Positions 52,835-63,534 of a DNA stretch of 64,000 nt are shown here, piece by piece. A model generated the notes under the pieces. The model saw only the letters and a list, made by a program, of their open reading frames with translations. It made no database searches and was not told where the DNA came from. Position 1 is the stretch's first letter; each line of letters begins with the position of its first letter. This DNA is from Sepioteuthis lessoniana (Eukaryota > Mollusca > Cephalopoda > Myopsida > Loliginidae). Location of the stretch: positions 102,527,471 through 102,591,470 of the forward strand of contig OY757913.1 in the NCBI GenBank assembly GCA_963585895.1, written 5' to 3'. The position numbers and the translations under genes were made by a program.

Positions 52835-54115
52835 TATTTGGGTTTTATAGCATATCAATCTTTGTTTGTTATTCAATACAAAGTCGATTTTTATACTAAT
52901 AAACAGTTCTATTTCAAACAACAAAACGGAATATATGTGCAATAATCAAACGGGGGACATCTCCACTCTAGACGGAACCCCTCTTAAACTGGTAGACAAA
53001 TTCACTTACCTAGAAAGCAGCGTCGAATCAACCGAAAAGGACATCGACACGAGGTTAACGAAAGCATGGCCAGTTATCAATAGGCTATCGATTATATGGA
53101 AATCAGACCTAACCGATAAAATGAAACGCAGTTTCTTCCAGGCAGCGGTCACATCGATACTGCTATACGGGTGCACAACATGGACGCTAACAAAACAGCT
53201 GGAGAAGAAGCTAGACGGCAATTACACAAGAATGCTGCGTGCAATCTTGAACAAGTCCTGGCGACAACACCCCACAAGACATCAACTGTACGGCCACCTG
53301 CCTCCTATCACGAAAACTATTCAAGTTAGACGAACCAGACATGCAGGACACTGCTGGAGAAGCAGGGACGAACTCATAAGATATGTTCTCTTATGGACCC
53401 CCACACATGGCCGTGCAAAAGCAGGGACGGCCAGCACGAACATACATTCAGCAGCTATGTGAGGATACGAGATGCTGTCCTGAGGACCTGCCCAGGGCGA
53501 TGAACGATAGGGAGGAGTGGCGAGAGAGGGTCAGGGATATCCGTGCTACCAGCGCGACATGATGATGATGATTTCAAACAATTCAGTTTTGCATATGTAC
53601 AGAGTTTAATTATCAAAAACATATCTTTTTCAAGCTATTTAGTTTAGTCAAAGATTTCTAATCCAAACTATTCAGTTTAGTATAAGTATAGATTTTGTTT
53701 ACACGAAGGCAAATGTCAAAAGTGTTCTATTTCAAACAATTCAGCTGAGCATACAAAAACTGTTCTATCCCAAACAAGTCAGTTTAGCATAAGTACGTAG
53801 TTTAAATGTTCAAATAGTTCTTTTTAAAGCTAATAAGTTTAGCATAAATACGCTGTTTAGTTCTATTTGATTCATAGATAGGACCATATCAGGTGCTACT
53901 ACTCCAGGGCAGAGAGGATCTAGGAGCGATGTCAATGAAGCGGCACTCTGCATTCCCGAAAGCTCCAGCATTACAGGAGTCTCACCATCAAATTGTTTCG
54001 TGTCATATACATGACACTTGTTTGGTGATGGTGGTGATGGTATTTGTGGTGGTGCTTTTTTAATCCTATGCAGAAGTTCAATCTGTGTATTCTACAGTCC
54101 CAGCCGACTGGACAA
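52835..54115 (+). mobile_element. HT repeat, split by RTE-like LINE fragment 7
   Basis: Tail (ttatagcatatcaatc, then gttattcaatacaaag), the LINE insertion at 52922-53570, subrepeats 'caaacaattcagttttgc', and a head from 'gattcatagataggaccat' to 'cagtcccagccgactgg'. A short (GGTGAT)n-like patch lies at 54023-54050. Confidence 0.85.
52922..53570 (+). mobile_element. RTE-like LINE fragment 7, target duplication intact
   Basis: A 649-bp 5'-truncated copy flanked by an exact 11-bp duplication ATTTCAAACAA (52911-52921 and 53571-53581) in an HT repeat. It encodes TGDISTLDGTPLKLVDKFTY, YGCTTWTLTKQLEKKLDGNY, NKSWRQHPTRHQLYGHLPPI and RRTRHAGHCWRSRDEL. An extra G near 53427 shifts the frame before GRPARTYIQQL, so the open frame ends at 53462; the remaining C-terminus follows in another frame. 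(GATGAT)n tail at 53557-53570. Confidence 0.95.
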
Positions 54116-54134
54116 GATACCATTTCAGTTTCTG

Positions 54135-54325
54135 ATTTCGGTTTCTATGCTCTAATGACATATCAAATTTCATGAATTATTTAATGCCTTAGCTATCCTT
54201 GTAGAATAGCAGTAATAATATTTAACAAATAGCTGGGAGAATAAAGGGGTCCATAACTTTCCCTAAATTTTTTTTGAAAATCAACGTGATAGTGTAACTG
54301 GTGTTTAAACACTTATTTTTATGGG
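54135..54325 (-). mobile_element. SINE-B copy, diverged
   Basis: Tail (atgacatatcaaatttcatg, then aattatttaatgcc), body (aatatttaacaaatagctgg) and 'gatagtgtaactggtgttt' towards a decayed head. Confidence 0.65.
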
Positions 54326-54704
54326 GAAATATCCTACCATACCCCAAAGATGGACTCCAAACATATTCTCCGAGCTAGCTCGCTCAGGGAAGACAACTTC
54401 TCGTTTCTTACGAGACATTTGACAGACAGACTTCCTTTTTTCTGCTAATACAATAACCTTCACCTATCACCTGTCGTTTGAGTTGTTCTTGCACAAGTCT
54501 TATCTGAAGACCACAACACTTATACTGCTATGTCGCTGTCCAGTATGTTAAGTTTCTATGCCTGTCTCTTCTTGTTTATGATTTCTTAACCATCGACTAC
54601 CTGATCTCTTATTCCCCATGGGTATCTCTCGTCGATCCCGTTCGAGCCTACCATGAAGAAAAACTTCTATTTGATGTAGTCTGAAATTAGATTAACTCAA
54701 ACCA
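54326..54704. other. No recognised gene
   Basis: Unassigned; contains 'gctagctcgct' style short palindromes but no repeat family match. Confidence 0.4.
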
Positions 54705-55620
54705 CTGGATTGCCCAGTCGGCTGGGGTTAAAGAATACACCGACAGCAACTCTGCAGAGGGGTAAGACCCCACTCGCAAACGAGTGTCCTGAATATGACA
54801 CTAGACAATCTGATGGTGAGGTTCCAGTGATGGGGGAGCGTTGGGCAATGCGGAGCACCCTTTCATTGCCATAACTTCAGGGTCATCTCTGGCCAGGAGT
54901 GGTAGCACTTGATAGGGTCCTATCTATGGGTCAAGTAGAACTTAATTGTGGTTTCAAGAGTTTACTGTTTTTGCTTTTTAACTGTGTATTTATGCTAAAC
55001 TGAATTGTTTAAAAAAGAACAGTTCTGACAGCGTACTTATGCTAAGTCGAATTATCTGGAAAAAACTGTTTTTACATTTAACTCTGTGGATTGTCCAGTC
55101 GGCTAGGGCTGTCGAATACACTGACAGCACCTTTGCAGAGTGGTAAGCCTTACCTTGAGTGTCCTAGATATGACACAATCTGATGGTGGGGTTCCAATGA
55201 TACGGAGAATCCTTTCACTGCCATCGCTCCAAGTTCAACTCTAGCTCGGAGTGGTAGCACCTGATGGCGTCCTTTCTATGGGTTAAATAGAATTTTCTGA
55301 GTGATTATGTTAAACTGAATTGCTTGAAATAGAACTGTTTTAGCAGGTAAACTGCGTACTTATGCTGAAGTTAATTGAACTGTTTTGACATTTAACTGTG
55401 AGTAAACAAAATATATACTTATACGAAACTGAATTGTTTTCATTAGAACTGTTGTCAAACTTGAATAGTTTGAAATAGAAATGTTTTTGACAATTAAATG
55501 TGCACTTATGCTAAGCTGAATTGTTTGAAATAGAACTGTTTTATTGTATAAAAATGGATTTGGCATTAAATAACCTTCAAAAGTTGATATGCCATAAGAC
55601 TCAAACAAAGAACAAATATC
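54705..55620 (-). mobile_element. Two HT repeat heads in tandem, reverse
   Basis: One head starts at 54709 (ggattgcccagtcggctggg) with short subrepeats to about 55080. A second head starts at 55086 (ggattgtccagtcggctagg) and runs through longer subrepeats to a hairpin tail (atttggcattaaataacc, then aaagttgatatgccataag) at 55557-55600. Confidence 0.8.
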
Positions 55621-55734
55621 AGCCTACTAGACTGATGTTTGAGCCCTTCAAGATTCTTTCACAAATGCATTTGTTTAAAAGGAGATGTCTCTTTCTAAGT
55701 TTGTATTTTATTAGCAGGTATTGGATATTGTAAG

Positions 55735-55838
55735 GTTTAATGGAATATCAATGAGCTATTAAATACCATAGCCATCTTTTGAGAAAAACAGTTGTGGTAC
55801 TAATTAACCTATAGGTGAATAAAATAAGAAAGTTCAGG
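55735..55838 (-). mobile_element. SINE-B fragment cut by mariner copy 4
   Basis: Tail (atggaatatcaatgagc, then tattaaataccat) and body (ttgtggtactaattaacc) end abruptly at the TA where the mariner begins. Confidence 0.65.
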
Positions 55839-55840
55839 TA

Positions 55841-56731
55841 TGGGGCTTTCAATAAGTTTCCAGACTTTTTTGTACAGGCATTTAAAATTGTTGTAACCCC
55901 TTTAAAATTCAGAATGTTATTGCAATTCATCTTATGAGATAACTGACCAATTTTTATGAATTCAGGTTCAAATGAACAACTACAGCAGCAATTGGAATAC
56001 ACCCAACTTAAGCTTGATTATTACAGCTGGTGAATTTCAAAAATGCTATCTGGACTTTAGAAGAATGATATGCAATAAAATTCTGTTTTGAACTTGTAAA
56101 AAATGCCACAGAATCTTATAGACTGCTTCAGACTGCTTTTGGAGCATCTTGCATGAATCGGGCATCAGTTTTTGAGTGGTAAAAGAGATTCAAGGAAGGC
56201 AGAGAGTCTGTGAGGGATGATGAGAGGTGTGGGTGGAGTAAGGAAGTCAATAGACGAGTGTTGATTGGCCAAAGGGTTAGGGTTACTATGTTGAGATTTT
56301 AAGGGAGTTCAGGCAGAGATTCCTAGGGAAGAGGCCAGCACTCTTCAAATTGGGTCAGTGGCATTTCCACGAGGACAATATAACAGTCCACAACTCCATC
56401 CTTGTCACAGACTATTTGATCAAGATGGACATCAAGACGGTTCCTCCCCCTTCCTATAGTCCAGAACTTGCTCCCTGTGACTTTCGGTTATTCCCTAAGC
56501 TCAGAGGCTGTCGTTATGAGACAATTGAGGAGATGAAAGAGGCTGTGACGAAGGTCATTGACACGCTCACACAAGACGACTTCATTGGGCATTCCAAAAG
56601 TTGTTGGAACAGTACAGGAAGTGCCATGCAGCCAAAGTAGATTACTTAGGAGGGGACAAGAGTTTCATGTGTCTACTATCAATAAAAGTGCCCATACGAA
56701 AAAAGTCTGGAAACTTATTTAATGATCCTTG
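55841..56731 (+). mobile_element. SETMAR-type mariner, internally deleted copy 4
   Basis: An 891-bp element between TA at 55839-55840 and 56732-56733. The N-terminal part has stops (SWMNR-like region at 56140-56270, with ERCGWSKEVN). The deletion junction 'ccaaagggttagggtt' / 'actatgttgagattttaag' near 56283 equals that of copies 1 and 2. The C-terminal frame 56350-56640 reads GQWHFHEDNITVHNSI, YSPELAPCDFRLFPKLRGCR, YETIEEMKEAVTKVIDTLTQ. The second and third catalytic Asp residues are present with D34D spacing; the region of the first is deleted. Confidence 0.93.
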
Positions 56732-56739
56732 TATTTAGT

Positions 56740-56999
56740 GCATATTATAGAAGTTTTCATTCCCCAACTTTTTACATAGTACAATTCTTTTCAAGACCGA
56801 CAGATATGGCTTATTTATATCTCACACTGGGCAGTAAGATGCAAGGGCAGTAGCTCGAACATTAATACGAAAATGAATGCATTAGTAGGATTAGAGTTCG
56901 AATTTACTTCGAAGTCACAACATCAAGATACTCTTCAGCTGGGTTTCATTCAATGTGTCGAAATTTTAACTTGAGTTATTGTATTCACCTTGGTTTCTA
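56740..56999. other. No recognised gene
   Basis: Unassigned sequence. Confidence 0.4.
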
Positions 57000-57210
57000 A
57001 GATGGGTTCCTAACAGGTACAACAAATTGGTATCAGCATATACGTGGGAGTACAGGTAATGAAGCAGTACTCCGCATTCCCAAAAGCTACAGGAGATAAA
57101 TCTTACGATAATATTGTTTTTAGTACAATACACTGGACATCTGTAAGGGCGTTTTACTCCTCCGCAGAAATAAAGCTATCGTAATCTACTGCCTGAACCC
57201 ACAGGGTAGT
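57000..57210 (+). mobile_element. HT repeat head fragment, diverged
   Basis: 'gggagtacaggtaatgaagc', 'agtactccgcattcccaaaag', 'ttactcctccgcagaaataa' and 'tctactgcctgaaccca' follow the HT head in forward order. Confidence 0.6.
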
Positions 57211-57244
57211 AATGTTGTTAATATTGGACTTTTTAGTAGATCTA

Positions 57245-57455
57245 AAAGTGAAGTTGGCCACCGCAGTTGAGGGTGACCCGAGGGTTCCTTTTTCGATAGC
57301 TGCTACACCAATGTGTACGAGAGGGCGCTATTCCATTCCCTGAAATTCTCTACTCTATCCTTGAGCAAAGAAGCATTTTTTTTATATGACTCGAACTGGG
57401 ATAGAACCCAGGTTTCCCGGGCCATTGGTGAACACACTAACCATCATGCAAATGT
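57245..57455 (-). mobile_element. SINE-F copy, complete
   Basis: 'gttggccaccgcagttgagg', 'gatagctgctacaccaatgt', 'gcgctattccattccctg', then the head with B box 'gggatagaacccagg' and A-box region 'gaacacactaaccatcatgc'. The 112-codon frame crossing it is spurious. Confidence 0.82.
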
Positions 57456-57699
57456 CAGCAGATATACTTTTCTTTTAATTCGGTGTTTATTGAAATCAAG
57501 GTTATTTTACTGTACGGATTCCTATTGTCTGCGTTGTTCTTCGCTGACAAAGCTTCTGCTGAGTAACCTCCGGCTTTCTTCAAATGTATTTACAATAGAA
57601 TCAGCCGACCCAGAAACTAACAAGTTCATTAACCTCCTGAAATATAAATAATACAATGCTCACTATTATTATATCAATCCGCAGAATGTGAGAAATGAA

Positions 57700-58165
57700 A
57701 ACAGACATAGCCCAATTGACTGGGGCTGTAGAATACACCAACTGCATTTCTGCCAAGGGATAAGACCTCCTCCTGACGAGTGTCCTGGGTATGACACTTA
57801 GCAATCTGATTGCGTGGCTCCAGTAACGCTGGAGCTTTGAGGTATTCAGAGTACCCCTTCACTGTCATTGTTCCTAGGTCCATTCTGACCCAGAGTGGTA
57901 GAACCTGATAGGGTCCTATGTATGCGTGAAATAGAACTGTTTGAAATCTGAAATGTATCCAAAAATCACTTGTGCTTTAGTGACTTATTAGAAATAGAAC
58001 TTTTTGATCATTTAAGTGTACGTAAACTGATGCTTAATCGAAATGTTAGTGTTAAATAGCAATGATTGAAAATATTTAACTATGGATGAACAAACGAGTA
58101 AAAGTAAATTGAAGTATTTGTATGAGATAGACACAAGTGAAACCATTTAACTGTTTGCAAAAGAA
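57700..58165 (-). mobile_element. HT repeat copy, reverse
   Basis: Head: 'gcccaattgactggggctgt', 'ggataagacctcctcctgac', 'gtggctccagtaacgctgg'. Then subrepeats 'tcatttaagtgtacgtaaac', 'taaatagcaatgattgaaa'. The hairpin tail is not reached. Confidence 0.75.
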
Positions 58166-58204
58166 AGAGCTCAGGTTCGTTTAAAAATGCTATGTACAAA
58201 TTTT

Positions 58205-59037
58205 TTAGAAACGGCTTCGAGCTGAAAAAGAAAAGAGGCTGAAGGTACCCCGCAAAAACAATTACCGACGCCGACTACGCCGATGACATTGCGATACTGA
58301 CAAATACACCCAACCAAGCTGAAACACTACTTCATAGTTTGGAACAGCCGCCGCAGTTATTGTCCTCCATGTCAAAGCACACAAAACGGAATATATGTGC
58401 TATAATCAAACGGACGACATTTCCACACTAGACGGAACTCCTCTGAAATTAGTTGACAAATTCACCTACCTAGAAAGCAGTGTCTCATCAACTGAAAAAG
58501 ACATTGACACGCGGCTTACGGAGGCATGGACAGCTATCGATAGTCTTTCGATCATATGGAAGTCAGACCTGACCGACAAAATGAAACGCAGTTTCTTCCT
58601 AGCAGCGGTCGTATCGATACTGCTATATGGATGCACTACTTGGACGCTAACTAAACGGCTGGAGAAGAAGTTAGACGGCAATTACACAAGAATGTTGCGA
58701 GACATATTGAACAAGTCCTGGCTGCAATACCCCAAAAGGCACCAACTATACGGCCAACTGCCTCCCATCAAGAAAACTATCCAAGTTAGACGAACCAGAC
58801 ATGCAGGACACTGCTGGAGAAGCAAGGGCGAGCTCATAAGTGATGTACTCCGATGGACCCCTGCATATGGCCGAGCAAAAGCAGGACGACCAGCTCGAAC
58901 ATACATACAGCAGCTATATGAGGATACGGGATGTAGCCCTGAAGACCTGCCAGAGGCGATGAATGATAGGGAAAAGTGGAGAGAGAGGGTCAGGGATATC
59001 CGTGCTAGTTACACGATGATGATGATGATGATGACTT
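58205..59037 (+). mobile_element. RTE-like LINE fragment 8, longest, with RT catalytic YADD
   Basis: Encodes the 3' part of a non-LTR reverse transcriptase. Near 58220-58255 the frame reads NGFELKKKRG, then RYPAKTITDADYADDIAIL with the catalytic YADD at 58276-58287, then AETLLHSLEQ. A frameshift near 58345 follows. From 58395 a 217-codon open frame holds TDDISTLDGTPLKLVDKFTY, YGCTTWTLTKRLEKKLDGNY, RRTRHAGHCWRSKGEL, GRPARTYIQQL and WRERVRDIRA, then (ATG)n read as methionines (59015-59034). The earlier fingers and the endonuclease are absent. I assign RTE-like from the YADD palm, the C-terminal domain and the trinucleotide tail; the clade is tentative. Confidence 0.92.
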
Positions 59038-59180
59038 ACAATCGTTGATAAAACTAAACCGAACCGAACCAAACCAATTATGTATCAACGTCATTTTTAC
59101 TCATCACAAGTTGTGGGGGTTCCAGTTTTGGAGCTTTGAGGAATGTGTCCAGATTGACTCGGAGTGTTAAGTTCCTTTGT
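59038..59180 (-). mobile_element. (AACCG/AACCA)n run and HT head fragment
   Basis: 'aaaccgaaccgaaccaaacc' at 59055-59074 resembles the run after SINE-B/HT tails. 'ggggttccagttttggagc' and 'actcggagtgttaag' are HT head pieces in reverse. Confidence 0.5.
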
Positions 59181-59218
59181 ATGGTTCAAGTATTTAAGTT
59201 TTAAAATTATTTAAATTA

Positions 59219-59345
59219 GATAATTGTTATATCGGGGTAATTAGTGTGCTGACAAGAGCTTTGATTTATTCCAAATGTTTTTAGAAAACCACATAGATGA
59301 GGAAGCAACGAATGCTAATTTAAAAATCTCTGGCTTACAAGTTCA
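59219..59345 (+). repeat. Inverted-repeat partner of 61880-62007
   Basis: Contains 'ttatatcggggtaattagtg', 'gctgacaagagctttgattt', 'attccaaatgttttt' and 'gaggaagcaacgaatgctaa'. Its near-identical reverse complement lies 2.5 kb downstream. Both copies run into TG/CA arrays on the same relative side. Confidence 0.8.
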
Positions 59346-59361
59346 AAGAATGCCATGACTT

Positions 59362-59363
59362 CG

Positions 59364-59394
<31 letters not shown>

Positions 59395-59411
59395 GTGTGT
59401 GTGTGTGTGTG
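59362..59411. repeat. (TG)n microsatellite
   Basis: TG array with two short interruptions, beside the left copy of the inverted pair. Confidence 0.95.
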
Positions 59412-59990
59412 AATGTGTCAAGTTTGACTCGGAGTGGTCGTACCTGTTAAGTTCTTTGTATGGTTCAAATATATGAGTTTGAAAATTATTTGAATTAGAT
59501 ATGAATACATGAAATCATATGTCAGTGTGTAAATTATTTGTATAAGATAAAAATACTTTCAACGATATGATTCTTAAGTAAATTATTTGTATTAGACAGG
59601 AAAACTTTCAACCATATAACAGAGTGTAAATTATTTGGATTATACAAGAATACTTTCAACCATATGGCAGCGCAAATTATTTGAATTCGATAAGTATACT
59701 TCTAACGATATAAATGTGTGCAAATTATTTATATTAGATAGGAATACATTCAACAATATGACTCTAGGTAAATCATTTGAATTAGGAAAAATACTTGAAA
59801 TCATATACTTTATGCAAATTATTTCAATTAGATAAAAATACTTCCAACCAAATGACTGTGTGGGATTATTTGTATTAGACAAGAACAATTTCACCGATGT
59901 GGCAGTGTATGAATTATTTGAATTTGGTAAGAATACTTTCAACCATAAGACTTTGTATAAATTATTTGTATTAGATAAGAATACTTGATT
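59412..59990 (-). repeat. 48-bp minisatellite derived from the HT repeat body
   Basis: An HT head fragment (gactcggagtggtcgtacctg) is followed by eleven units sharing 'aattatttg.atta.ata' and 'aatactttcaaccatat'. 'aattattt' or its variant recurs at 59484, 59532, 59581, 59629, 59675, 59723, 59771, 59817, 59864, 59912 and 59960, that is every 46-49 bp. Confidence 0.85.
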
Positions 59991-60163
59991 GCTGTGGACA
60001 TTTGTTGAGCTTCATATTAACCCAGAAATTTTGTTTTAATCAGAACTATTTACCTTAAGTAGCGACGAAGTCTTAAGCGAAATGTTGGTTGACCAGCAAA
60101 GACCTATGTTCATCATTTCTGTTCGGATATGGATGTCGTGGAGATAAAATGCCGAAAGCGATG

Positions 60164-60201
<38 letters not shown>

Positions 60202-61435
60202 TGTGCAGTCGGCACGACAACGATGATGATGATATGCGTCCTCTGTGTTTCCCATCTCCTTAATTAATAATTTTCGCACTTTGCCATTGGTTTGGTGTCA
60301 TAACAGATATACAATATGTCTATTGCTTCTGGTGCTGAACTATATAGAATCTATTGACTGACTGATGATATTAGAAAGCAGAGAAGAAATAGCGATGAAA
60401 GTCATCCTACACATCATTGTTTCATTTGTTCCTGATTTCAAAGAGATACAAAGAGTTGCTTTCTTGCTGAACGATATCTTGCGTGTTGTCACGAAAAGTG
60501 TTAAGAAGTTTGACATATTAAAACTTCAATGCAGAGAGTAAACTTCTTAAACTCACAAATGGTTCTTCAACGTCTCAAATCAGTTACCAATGTTGACCAT
60601 TTAGAGTCAGTCTGTCACAAGGCAAAATCTTAAATACAAAATAGCCGACATATTCGGCCATTTTATATTAATTGGAGGCTTTATTATATCCAGAATGCTA
60701 CGATGAAATTGTTATATATATCAGTAGAGAAATAATTTATAGCATATACTACTGCCACCTAGAAAATCTAATAAAAAGATATTATTGCTTTCAGGGCTTT
60801 AGAGGAAAATAAAATTCTCCGAAGCAGAAGACGAGTCCCATTCTGACAAGGTCAAATGATCAGGTAGCTCAACATGGTCGAAGTGAAGCGGTAATATTTA
60901 CAAACTTCCATCACTGTGTGTCACACGGTCAGTTTAACAAGTGAAAACCTGAAGGATATGATCCTCTTCTGGAGGGAGTATAGAAAAAATTCTGGGCTTT
61001 ATTACAAGGAATAAATGATCATCTTTAGAATAATTAGACCAGTTTATGACAGTACAGATGTTGTTTTTTTTATCACCATTTTAATTCTTCTAGCAATTTC
61101 AATGGTTTTGAGATCCTATTTAAAACAATGGTTCCAATTTGCCAGAATCTCATCACTTTTGTGATTATAACAATTATAACATGATGAAACATAATATCCA
61201 TTAACCCTTGCTCCACCCCTTCATTTCCTTTTTCTTCTTCCTTTTTTTTATCTAAATAAATTGATCTCCCTATTATTTCTCTCTTTCTCACTAAAAATAT
61301 TCTAACTCTGGTCAAATCTATGATGAAACCCGATATACTTAGAGTCACTTAGCTTCGAAGTCACAGTCAAAACCAAATTAAACCGTCTCACCATTACTCA
61401 AACTTTCTTATTCTTCCCTTATCTATCCCTTGTCT
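59991..61435. other. No recognised gene; one (GA)n array
   Basis: (GA)n at 60168-60199. A short LINE-tail-like 'ggcacgacaacgatgatgatga' is at 60210-60232. The rest is unassigned. The 91-codon minus-strand frame at 61073-61348 has a Lys/Glu-rich middle and no known domain. Confidence 0.5.
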
Positions 61436-61700
61436 TTAGACCCTTTGGCATGATGGGTAGAGTGTTCGCCAATAGCCCGGGAGACCTAGGTTCAATCCTA
61501 GGTCAAGTCATAACAAAGATTCAAAAAATGGTATTAGATGGCTCCTTGCTTAATCCTCAGAATTATAAGAGACGAATCAAAGGTAAAGTGGAGCAATCCA
61601 GGGAAAGTTTTAGCGCCCTTCCTTTACTTCTTGGTGTAGCAGCTATCGAAAAGGGAGCCTTCGAGTCACCTTCGACTATGGTCGCCAACATTACTTTTTA
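61436..61700 (+). mobile_element. SINE-F copy, best preserved
   Basis: tRNA-like head with A box (tgatgggtagagtgttcgcc) and B box (taggttcaatcctagg), linker 'caagtcataacaaagattc', and the 3' body 'ggtaaagtggagcaatccag', 'ggtgtagcagctatcgaaaa', 'cgagtcaccttcgactatgg'. The 99-codon frame across it is incidental. Confidence 0.87.
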
Positions 61701-61764
61701 CTTAACATTATCCCTTAGTTTATCTATATCCTCAATTGCTAAAGTGTAGAAAAACGCAAAAAAA

Positions 61765-61833
61765 TGTTTACCCTGATGAAGTTCTTCTGTTAGTGAACAA
61801 CGAAATATTACCCTTTGTAAGTTTTTGATTTAT
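61765..61833 (+). ncRNA. Hammerhead-like core next to (CA)n
   Basis: CTGATGA at 61773-61779, a GTTC/GAAC hairpin, then GAAAT at 61802-61806. The first two conserved blocks are intact but the AAC before GAAA is unpaired and neither stem I nor stem III is convincing. A (CA)n array begins 30 bp later. Confidence 0.3.
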
Positions 61834-61863
61834 CCACACACACACACACACACACACGCGCGC
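61834..61863. repeat. (CA)n(CG)n microsatellite
   Basis: CA array ending in a short CG run, between the hammerhead-like core and the right copy of the inverted pair. Confidence 0.95.
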
Positions 61864-61879
61864 GGAATTATGTCTACAT

Positions 61880-62007
61880 TGAACTCGTAATCCATAATTT
61901 TTAAATTAGCATTCGTTGCTTCCTCATCTCTGTGGTTCTCAAAAAAAAAACATTTGGAATAAATCAAGGCTCTTGTCAGCACACTAATTACCCCGATATA
62001 ACAAATT
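61880..62007 (-). repeat. Inverted-repeat partner of 59219-59345
   Basis: On the plus strand 'ttagcattcgttgcttcctc', 'aaatcaaggctcttgtcagc' and 'cactaattaccccgatataa' are the reverse complement of the upstream copy, with only scattered changes. Confidence 0.8.
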
Positions 62008-62570
62008 CATTTTAATAAAAATGGGATCTTAGTTTTTTATGTGTATATGAAATAAGCTACGCATTAAAAGCCTTTAAAAATGAAAATTCTTAATAATATG
62101 CAATCTTTTGAACATTAATACTTCATCATTCTTATGATATTTTTGTAATTTTATACATTTATTTTTACTTAGAACAAAATATATGATAAACAGTTCTTTT
62201 TTAATATTTACAATATTAATAACCATACCTTTCATTCTGAAATTATGATAAATGGTAATTAGTTTTGGTGAAAAATATGCCGTTGAGATCTATTAATCAT
62301 TCAATCAATCGAATTAGAAAACTGAATTTCTTAGATTATATTAATTGTTAAGGTCATCTGATTTTAACTTAGCCGAGTCAATCACTTCTCTCAAAAAAAA
62401 CAGTATGACACAAGTGTTATTACTTGAAGTGATCGATAGCCGAATTTTCAAAGTAATATCTTGAAACATTTTCCTTGTCCCATTCGTATTTTTCCAATAA
62501 AGGAACGGGTATTTCTTTTGACATATTTGCTAAAATGTTGTTCAATAGAATCGTAGTAAACAAGTTTGTT
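62008..62570. other. AT-rich, no recognised gene
   Basis: No repeat family or gene was recognised. Confidence 0.5.
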
Positions 62571-62574
62571 TATT

Positions 62575-63220
62575 TGGGTTTTGTGGCTTATCAATCTTTG
62601 TAGGTTATTTAATGCCAAATCCTACTTTATACAAACAAGCAGTACAATTTCAAACAATCCAGTTTGGCAAAAGCACATAGTTTAATTATTAAAATCATTT
62701 CTATTTCAAGCTATTCAGTTTAGTAAAAGACTTCTAATTAAAAAAATCAGTTTAGTATAAATCTATTTTTTTGTTTTTACACAGTTAAATGTCAAAACAG
62801 TTCTATTTCATACAATTCAGTTTAGCGTAAGTACAGTTTAAATGTCAAAAACAGTTCTTTTTCAAACTATTCGGTTTAGCATGCAAAAACAGTTTTATTT
62901 CAAACCATTCCATTTAGCATAAGTACGCAGTTTAAATCTCAAAACAGTCCTATTTCAAGCAAATCGGTTTAGCATAAGTACAGCCTGGTTCCATTTGATC
63001 CATTGATAAGTCCCTATCAGTTGTTTTTGCTCCCAACCAGAGTGGACCTGGGAGTGATGTCAATGAAAGGGTACTCCGCATTTCCCAAATCTCCAGCATT
63101 ACTTGAGCCTCACCATCAGATTTTTTTAGTATCAAATCCAGGACACTCGTTGGTGAATTTTACTCCTCTGTTGAGACGCAGTCACTGTATTCTAGAGCCC
63201 CAGCCGACAGGCAATAAGCA
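62575..63220 (+). mobile_element. HT repeat copy, nearly complete
   Basis: Tail (tttgtggcttatcaatc, then ggttatttaatgccaaatcc), at least five subrepeats built on 'caaacaattcagtttagc' and 'aaatgtcaaaa.cagttc', then the full head (tgatgtcaatgaaagggtac, ccagcattacttgagcctc, ctctgttgagacgcagtc) ending 'gagccccagccgacagg'. Confidence 0.88.
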
Positions 63221-63264
63221 ACTTCAAAATTCAGTCGCGCTACAATGTTCCATTTCGAACTAAT

Positions 63265-63395
63265 ATGCTTGGAAAAGGAATGACCCCCAAGCTATGCGTC
63301 AAATATTGCGACTACTGTTCTTGAAGGTTGGTTTAGACATTAAATAACCAACGAAGGTTGATATGCCGTTAAAGAAAGAAACCAAACCAAACGTA
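63265..63395 (+). mobile_element. SINE-B 3' half
   Basis: 'aaggaatgacccccaagcta', 'tgcgtcaaatattgcgact' and the hairpin tail (tttagacattaaataacc, then gaaggttgatatgccgtt) followed by 'gaaaccaaaccaaacg'. Confidence 0.75.
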
Positions 63396-63534
63396 AAAGG
63401 AACGCTTCAGACATGAGAAAATTCTGCCTTTTTCTGTCTATTGCTGTATGGAAGGATATCACTCAAGGACCAGATTCCCATACTGAGAACATGTTTTGAC
63501 TCAATAACTCCGCTTAAACAGAATACGATTCTGG

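Noticed and set aside
60073-60279. SLSLSLSL frame at 60073-60279 and the similar one at 43464-43676
   Set aside because: Products of (GA)n microsatellites.
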